Assembly (NCBI GenBank): GCA_002337605.1
Contig: DDGL01000007.1
Span: forward strand, 62,001-126,000
Source: Flavobacteriaceae bacterium UBA1903
Lineage (GTDB): Bacteria; Bacteroidota; Bacteroidia; Flavobacteriales; Flavobacteriaceae
Length of the DNA stretch: 64,000 nucleotides
Direction of reading: 5' to 3'
Part shown: in pieces, positions 58,879-64,000 of the stretch
How positions within the stretch are numbered: position 1 is the first letter of the stretch
How the letters are laid out: every line of letters begins with the position of its first letter
Program-made: the position numbers and the translations under genes
The notes under the pieces: generated by a model
Database searches by the model: none
The model's input: the letters and a program-made list of their open reading frames with translations, nothing else
Told to the model about the DNA's origin: nothing

Positions 58879-60936
58879 TTATTTGTTTTTAGTAAGTAAG
58901 CCAGATAGAATTAAATAGGTTTCTTCAAGAATCGGATCCTTTTGTAAATCTTCACGCAATTTGGTGTTTGTCACTTTTTTCTCAGGGTCATATTGCAGTA
59001 ACTTTTCTTTTTGCTGCGTATTTTTAATGATAATTTTTGAATGATAGCTTTCCTGCAAAGTACTGTAATTTTCCCACATTGAGATACTCTCAGTTTCATC
59101 ATTAAAAACTGAATCCAGCGTAAGAGGGTATCGATAATTAGGTTTTACAACTTTGTTTAACAGCAAGTGGTTTATATCTATTATTGCGTTAAACATCCCG
59201 TTGTTTTTAATACGTACTAAACTGTTTGCTTTTATGTTTTCAAATTGAATATTTGGATAGGGTTTATGCGCCATGGTCACCGGCATTGAAGTGTTTGCTA
59301 GCGAGAAAGGCAACGAACTCTCTGGTTGCGAAAAGCTTTCGTATATGTCCGGGAGTGAAATATCCGGAATAATTCCTTGCGATTGTATACTCTTACCTGT
59401 TACTCTGAAAAACTGATGTGTTGTCACTTTTGAAAACCCTAAGTTGCTGTTTTCCTGTAACGGAAGTATTACTTGTGAACTTGACTTTCCGTAGGTTGTT
59501 GTACCCACAATAAGCGCCCGATTATAATCCTGCATCACCCCTGCAAATAGTTCGGACGCAGAAGCGCTAAAGCTATTTACCAAAACAATAATGGGCTTTG
59601 CAAACAAAACGCCTTTTTTAGAATCACCATATAATTCTACTTCGTCTTCACTAGCTGAAAATATAGTCACGGGACCTTTATCTATAAACATCCCACACAA
59701 ATCGACTGCCTCCTTTAAGGAGCCGCCCCCGTTGTTCCGTAAATCTATAATAAGACCTTCAATAGTAGACCTTTTTAGCGTATACAGCTGTTTGGCTACA
59801 TCATTTGCCACACCAAGGCCGTTGGGAGATTCAAAGTCTGTATAAAAACTAGAAAACTGAAGGTAACCAACGGGTTTCTCACCGGTTAGCACATAAGATG
59901 TAACTACATTGGTAGGTTCTCCCTTATCGCTTTTTTCTAAAAGTACTTCTTTAGTTTTTCCATTTTTTTTCTTCAGCGTAAATAGCACTTCTTTATGAGA
60001 AGGTTCAAAAATGAAATCATCAAATTTTTCCCGGTCTATACACCGCGTACTCAATTCGCTACCATTTGACTCTACCTTTAGAATGATATCATCTTCTTCA
60101 AAATTTTCATTGAAAAATGCTGCACTTCCTGGTATAATGCCTACAATTACAAGATCGTTATTATTGTTATGTTCCACATAAAACCCAAAGGATAAGGAGT
60201 GTGTGGATAAGGAATTTTCAAAACTACTTTTATCGGAAACATTAAAAAAAGTACTGTTAGGGTCGTGATACGCGGCTATGGCATTTAAAAAGTGTTCCTG
60301 AACATATAGCTGAAGTTCTTCCTCGGTAGCTAACCTTTCTAGTTTGCATAGCTCTTTATTAATGATCTCAGTTCGAACCGATGCTTCCAGCGTAGTGAAA
60401 TTCTTTTTAGTATTGGCTATCACTGAATCTTTTTCAATTAAGGTGCTCAAAACCTTATACCGAACCCCTTTGCTCCAGTAGTCATTAAAAGCTATTTCAT
60501 TTTCAAGATATTCATCAAAATCTTTCGATGAAAAATATAGGGTGTCCTTTCCGGTATAATCAAGGGCTTTCGTTCGGTATTGCTCAAGAAGTGTACGGGC
60601 CGCTGCTATTTTTTCGTTTAGTGTTGACGTGTATTTGTTCAAAAAACTACAATCACCTGTAGTAACATAGTTGTCAATGAGGTGTCTGTCCTGGGCAAGG
60701 AAGCTACTGTCTTTTTTGGTAAGAAAACGTTTATAAGGATCTATTCTGTCCAAAAAGATATCAAACACAGCCTCTGAAAATGTATCGTTGACTGGTTTTG
60801 GTGAAAGGTGCTCGTTTTTTAATAATGTGATCAGAGCGTTTGTCTGATCACAAAATTCTGTGTCGTCCTGAGCCTGTAAGTAATTCGTAGAAAAGAGAAA
60901 TAAACCAAAAAGGAATGCGCTAAAAATATGCTTCAT
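58879..60936 (-). CDS. S41-family carboxy-terminal processing protease (Prc/Tsp-like)
   Basis: Started at 60936 the product has 685 residues: signal peptide, helical N-terminal domain (about 25-220), PDZ domain (about 230-330) and S41 catalytic core with VNSFSASASELFAG (nucleophile Ser) and GTTTYGKSSSQ (general-base Lys). The N-terminal domain and C-terminal DUF3340-like part match Prc of E. coli. It cleaves periplasmic proteins at their C-termini. The frame extends to 60945, but starting at 60936 avoids overlap with the preceding stop at 60938. Confidence 0.93.
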   Translation of the reverse strand: MKHIFSAFLFGLFLFSTNYLQAQDDTEFCDQTNALITLLKNEHLSPKPVNDTFSEAVFDIFLDRIDPYKRFLTKKDSSFLAQDRHLIDNYVTTGDCSFLNKYTSTLNEKIAAARTLLEQYRTKALDYTGKDTLYFSSKDFDEYLENEIAFNDYWSKGVRYKVLSTLIEKDSVIANTKKNFTTLEASVRTEIINKELCKLERLATEEELQLYVQEHFLNAIAAYHDPNSTFFNVSDKSSFENSLSTHSLSFGFYVEHNNNNDLVIVGIIPGSAAFFNENFEEDDIILKVESNGSELSTRCIDREKFDDFIFEPSHKEVLFTLKKKNGKTKEVLLEKSDKGEPTNVVTSYVLTGEKPVGYLQFSSFYTDFESPNGLGVANDVAKQLYTLKRSTIEGLIIDLRNNGGGSLKEAVDLCGMFIDKGPVTIFSASEDEVELYGDSKKGVLFAKPIIVLVNSFSASASELFAGVMQDYNRALIVGTTTYGKSSSQVILPLQENSNLGFSKVTTHQFFRVTGKSIQSQGIIPDISLPDIYESFSQPESSLPFSLANTSMPVTMAHKPYPNIQFENIKANSLVRIKNNGMFNAIIDINHLLLNKVVKPNYRYPLTLDSVFNDETESISMWENYSTLQESYHSKIIIKNTQQKEKLLQYDPEKKVTNTKLREDLQKDPILEETYLILSGLLTKNK

Positions 60937-60937
60937 A

Positions 60938-61219
60938 TTACCCAATCAACTGGTCAACAACACTTGCAAATTCAAAATCTTTATCAGTTACACCTCCTGC
61001 GTCGTGGGTAGAGAGCGTAATGTGCAGCTTGTTGTATACATTGGTCCAGTCTGGATGATGCTCCAAACGCTCAGCCTCAAATGCAATGCGGGTCATGATG
61101 GTAAAAGTTTCTTTAAAGTTCTCGAATTCAAAAGCAGTATGTATTGCGTTGTCATCATATTCCCAGCCTTCAAAATCTTTTAATTTTTCTTGTACTTCTT
61201 TTTCTGTGTAGGGTTTCAT
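60938..61219 (-). CDS. 4a-hydroxytetrahydrobiopterin dehydratase (PCD/DCoH)
   Basis: The product has 93 residues, the usual length. The catalytic motif EHHPDWTNVYNKLHITLSTH contains the HHP and the second His, followed by DAGGVTDKD. It dehydrates the carbinolamine made by aromatic amino acid hydroxylases. It heads the transcript with the S41 and LIC11966-like genes. No phenylalanine hydroxylase gene is in the window. Confidence 0.95.
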   Translation of the reverse strand: MKPYTEKEVQEKLKDFEGWEYDDNAIHTAFEFENFKETFTIMTRIAFEAERLEHHPDWTNVYNKLHITLSTHDAGGVTDKDFEFASVVDQLIG

Positions 61220-61412
61220 AAACTTATTTTTATTTTTAAAAACTGGTATTCTTTATACAAAGTTAAGCAAAGGCAACTGTTATACCGAAGGTGAACCAAT
61301 AAGGAATCAAACTCAAGTACGTAACACTAGTTAAACTTTTAAAAGCGTAACTTGTGTGACCTCTCCAGAGTCGAGGTGACGTTTATTTACTTTACATTAA
61401 CTTAAATTTTAT

Positions 61413-62276
61413 CTAGCTTCTAAAGGTACTAATTTCTTCCTTTAATGTGCAAGCGTCTATTACTTCTGCAACTGTAATTCGGTACGACGTTGGTAGTCTG
61501 TTTTTCTTCGGAAGGATAGCGAGGTAATTGTCCTCATTTCGCTGAAAGACACTTTTAAAAACTGGCGGTTCGTCTCCCAGTTTTTCGCAAAGCTCACGAA
61601 ACAAGTCTTCATGGTGGATTACATCTTCAGATGCCAGATGAAAAATCCCGTCTAAATGCTGATTTACTATGTAATGAACCTGTTGTGCCAGCTTATCGGC
61701 TGTGGTGACACTAATGATCTGGTTTGGATATACTTCAAAAGCTGCTCTGTGTTTGCTGGCTTGACGTAGTTGAATTAAGCGGGGAGAAGTAACCCCTAAA
61801 ACCAGTGGAAGTCGTAAGATGGTAGTTTGGGCAGGAATTTGTTCCAATAATAGTTTTTCTATAGCTAGTTTGTGACGCCCTTGTTCGCTTTCGGCTTTTG
61901 GGGTATCGTTTTCGTAACTTGGAAATTCATACAAACCATCAAAGACTTCAGTCGAAGATAAAAACAAAATACGGCTATCGTGATGTTCAGCAACATACTT
62001 TGCTATGTCTTGGTGTGTTCGCAGCAACGCTTTAAATTCACCTGTAAGCGCAGAAATGATAACTGTTGGTTGTACTTCAGTTAAAATGTCAGTAATACGA
62101 TCTTCCTCAGCAGTAAACTTAAAAAACACCTGATTATTCCCATACAATCCCTCTTGCCTACAATAGGTTCCAAACGTGCTGAAATAGGAGAGGAGCTCGT
62201 GGTATAAGGCATTGCCAATAAAACCACTGGCACCTAAAATTAGGATGGTATGTTTCGTTCTGGGGATTCGTGACAT
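61413..62276 (-). CDS. NAD(P)-dependent epimerase/RmlD-like SDR protein
   Basis: The product has 287 residues. The Rossmann motif ILGASGFIGNALYHEL (about 12-27), the ISALTGEF segment, the LSSTEVFDG block, and the EQGRHKLAIEKLLLE stretch in the position of YxxxK are visible. The expected catalytic Tyr is replaced (GRHK in place of YxxxK), so normal sugar-nucleotide reductase chemistry is doubtful. It follows glsA by 1 base on the same strand. Confidence 0.8.
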   Translation of the reverse strand: MSRIPRTKHTILILGASGFIGNALYHELLSYFSTFGTYCRQEGLYGNNQVFFKFTAEEDRITDILTEVQPTVIISALTGEFKALLRTHQDIAKYVAEHHDSRILFLSSTEVFDGLYEFPSYENDTPKAESEQGRHKLAIEKLLLEQIPAQTTILRLPLVLGVTSPRLIQLRQASKHRAAFEVYPNQIISVTTADKLAQQVHYIVNQHLDGIFHLASEDVIHHEDLFRELCEKLGDEPPVFKSVFQRNEDNYLAILPKKNRLPTSYRITVAEVIDACTLKEEISTFRS

Positions 62277-62277
62277 C

Positions 62278-63192
62278 TTAAAATATAGAGGCTTTTGTAG
62301 CGGTTGTAAATTTTTCTAATGCCAGCATGCCTAAGTAACTATTCCCTTTTTCATTCAACCCTGGCGACCAGGTAGTAATGATAAAGTTGTCTGGCAATAA
62401 TGCTACAATACCGCCACCCACGCCACTTTTTCCTGGAAGTCCTACTTCGAAAGCAAATTCACCAGCTTCATCATAAAAGCCACAAGTAAGCATAATTGCG
62501 TTAATTCGTTTCGCTTGGGTAGCCGTTAAACACTCGTTTTCCTGCATACAAACACCTTTGTTTGCAAACGGGAAAAATGCATTACTTAATTGTTCGCATG
62601 TCATTTCCAGGCTACATTGATGAAAGTAGAAATCCAGTACGTCTTCCACAGGATTTTCTAAATTTCCGAAGGACTTCAACAAATTGGCAATCGCAAAATT
62701 TCTGAAGCCGGTTTCTATTTCAGAAGTGGCTACCGTATCATTATAATGGATGTCATCGTCGTTTGCCAATTGGCGTACAAATTTTAGAAGTTCGGCTTTC
62801 GGGTCGTCATAGCTTGAAAGTAAGCAGTCTGCCACCACAATGGCGCCCGAGTTAATCAAGGGATTTCGCGGAATACCCTCTTCCTGTTCTAATAACGCTA
62901 AATAATTAAATGGATTGCCAGAAGGTTCTACATCTACACGTTTCCAAAGCTTATTTCCCTGATTTGCAAACGCCATAGCCAATGTAAATACTTTTGAAAT
63001 ACTCTGAATGGAAAATTTTGTTTTTGCATCACCCACACAGTAATTTTCACCGTGAATGTTATTGAGGTAAACACCAAATTTAGTTTTATCAACTTTTGCT
63101 AATTCTGGAATGTAGTCTGCCACCTCGCCTTTGTCCTCGCGTGCGAGGAGTTCTTTATAGATGGTATTTAGAATGTTTTGGTAGTCTGGCAT
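62278..63192 (-). CDS. glsA: Glutaminase
   Basis: The product has 304 residues. The Ser-x-x-Lys active site is SIQSISKVF, with GEPSGNPFN-like VEPSGNPFNYLALLEQ, INSGAIVVADCL and the GKSGVGGGIVAL segment. The family hydrolyses glutamine to glutamate and ammonia. Its ATG overlaps the gcvT stop in TAATG, so the pair is translationally coupled. Confidence 0.95.
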   Translation of the reverse strand: MPDYQNILNTIYKELLAREDKGEVADYIPELAKVDKTKFGVYLNNIHGENYCVGDAKTKFSIQSISKVFTLAMAFANQGNKLWKRVDVEPSGNPFNYLALLEQEEGIPRNPLINSGAIVVADCLLSSYDDPKAELLKFVRQLANDDDIHYNDTVATSEIETGFRNFAIANLLKSFGNLENPVEDVLDFYFHQCSLEMTCEQLSNAFFPFANKGVCMQENECLTATQAKRINAIMLTCGFYDEAGEFAFEVGLPGKSGVGGGIVALLPDNFIITTWSPGLNEKGNSYLGMLALEKFTTATKASIF

Positions 63193-64000
63193 TAGCCTTT
63201 GTAAAATGGAAGTTTAACAACAGTTGCAGGCACTTTGTTTTTTCGTATTTGAATAAAAATTTCGGTACCCGGGGCACTTAATTCTTTGGTCACATACCCA
63301 AGGCCTATTCCTTTTTGAACGGAGGGTGCTTGCGTACCACTCGTTACATTTCCAATTTCATTTCCTTCGGCATCTAAAATTGCATAGCCCTGGCGGGGAA
63401 TGCCACGTTCCTGTAATTCAAAACCAATTAGCTTTCTTCTGATACCATCGGTTTTTTGTTGCTGCAGGTTTTTACAGTTCACAAAATCTTTTGTGAATTT
63501 AGTAATCCAACCTAAACCAGCTTCGAGAGGAGAAGTAGTATCGTCTATATCGTTACCGTACAGACAATACCCCATTTCCAATCGCAACGTATCACGCGCT
63601 GCCAGGCCAATAGGCTTAATACCAAAATCTGCTCCAGCCTCCATTACTTTGTTCCAGACCTGTTCCACTTCACTGTTTTTACAGTAAATTTCAAATCCGC
63701 CACTTCCTGTATACCCGGTAGCACTAATAATTACGTGCTCAATTCCTGCAAAGTCTGAAACTTTAAACGTGTAAAATTTTATAGCTGAAAGGTCTTCAGA
63801 AGTTAATGATTGCATTGCCTCAACTGCTTTTGGCCCCTGAATTGCCAACAATGAAAAGTCTTCTGAAATATTTTTCATTTCAGCATTCATGGTGTTGTGT
63901 GAAGCAATCCAGTTCCAGTCTTTTTCGATATTGGATGCGTTTACTACCAGAAGCCATTTTTCTGCTTCAAGGCGGTATACAATAAGGTCGTCTACAATGC
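63192..64000 (-). CDS. gcvT: Aminomethyltransferase, glycine cleavage T protein (5' end missing)
   Basis: The gene runs off the right edge; 269 residues are visible. The frame continues upstream of the ATG at 63890 with IVDDLIVYRLEAEKW and VVNASNIEKDWNWI, the conserved GcvT start region, so that ATG is internal. Other features are RDTLRLEMGYCLYGNDIDD (folate site Arg), SPLEAGLGW and GYVTKELSAPGTE. It takes the aminomethyl group from H protein to tetrahydrofolate in glycine breakdown. It is followed by glsA with overlap. Confidence 0.95.
   Translation of the reverse strand, partial: IVDDLIVYRLEAEKWLLVVNASNIEKDWNWIASHNTMNAEMKNISEDFSLLAIQGPKAVEAMQSLTSEDLSAIKFYTFKVSDFAGIEHVIISATGYTGSGGFEIYCKNSEVEQVWNKVMEAGADFGIKPIGLAARDTLRLEMGYCLYGNDIDDTTSPLEAGLGWITKFTKDFVNCKNLQQQKTDGIRRKLIGFELQERGIPRQGYAILDAEGNEIGNVTSGTQAPSVQKGIGLGYVTKELSAPGTEIFIQIRKNKVPATVVKLPFYKG

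Noticed and set aside
63890..64000. ATG at 63890 as the start of the aminomethyltransferase
   Set aside because: The conserved GcvT segment continues upstream in frame to the window edge, so the true start lies outside.

Overview
This is an AT-rich bacterial chromosome segment that reads as Bacteroidota, most probably a marine member of the Flavobacteriaceae. The grounds are: a short primary sigma factor without region 1.1; -7 promoter boxes of the TAnnTTTG type with few visible Shine-Dalgarno sequences; four secreted proteins with type IX secretion (T9SS) C-terminal sorting domains; a pyrR-pyrB-small protein-rnz cluster; a KdsB-KdnB fusion; and many conserved families known mainly from flavobacteria. 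The genus cannot be fixed from the sequence alone. Coding density is high, no stretch above about 300 bases is empty, and I see no tRNA, rRNA operon, insertion sequence, prophage or CRISPR array.

Layout. 1-9.8 kb: end of a secreted protein gene, an OmpA-type porin, an NAD(P) aldehyde dehydrogenase, a 1029-residue BNR/VPS10-type propeller protein and two tandem LolA-like secreted paralogues. 9.8-20 kb: DUF72, an EEP nuclease, three MscS-type channels, a VanX-like dipeptidase, an SDR, two small STAS-like paralogues, an OmpA lipoprotein and the primary sigma factor. 20-30 kb: an M14 carboxypeptidase and a sialidase-like protein (both T9SS cargo), a membrane protein/XRE regulator pair, an RsuA-type pseudouridine synthase, an orphan ExbD, MsrA and RlmF. 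30-36 kb: pyrR, pyrB, rnz and small conserved genes. 36-41 kb: a two-gene convergent module (seven-bladed T9SS propeller protein facing an M43-like metalloprotease) present twice in tandem. 41-48.5 kb: pdxH, a sixA-ppk1-ppx polyphosphate operon, an SMR exporter, miaE and dnaX. 48.5-64 kb: RNase P RNA, two more STAS-like paralogues, rsmD-DUF3822, a RecD2/Dda-like helicase, the kdsB-kdnB fusion with an acyltransferase, yebC, an S41 protease operon, and gcvT-glsA-epimerase running off the right edge.

The window is mostly housekeeping and cell-envelope genes, so the interest lies in details. The strongest are: (1) an A10 slippery run in dnaX placed exactly so that a -1 shift (or one added A) meets a stop codon after one codon, giving a gamma form of 358 residues; (2) the KdsB-KdnB fusion, which predicts 8-amino-KDO in the lipopolysaccharide; (3) the duplicated propeller/metalloprotease module, where both genes, their orientation and their promoters are conserved and which I cannot match to a described system; and (4) four paralogues of a small STAS-like family in two adjacent pairs.

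Most function calls rest on motifs and family recognition by eye; no database search was run.
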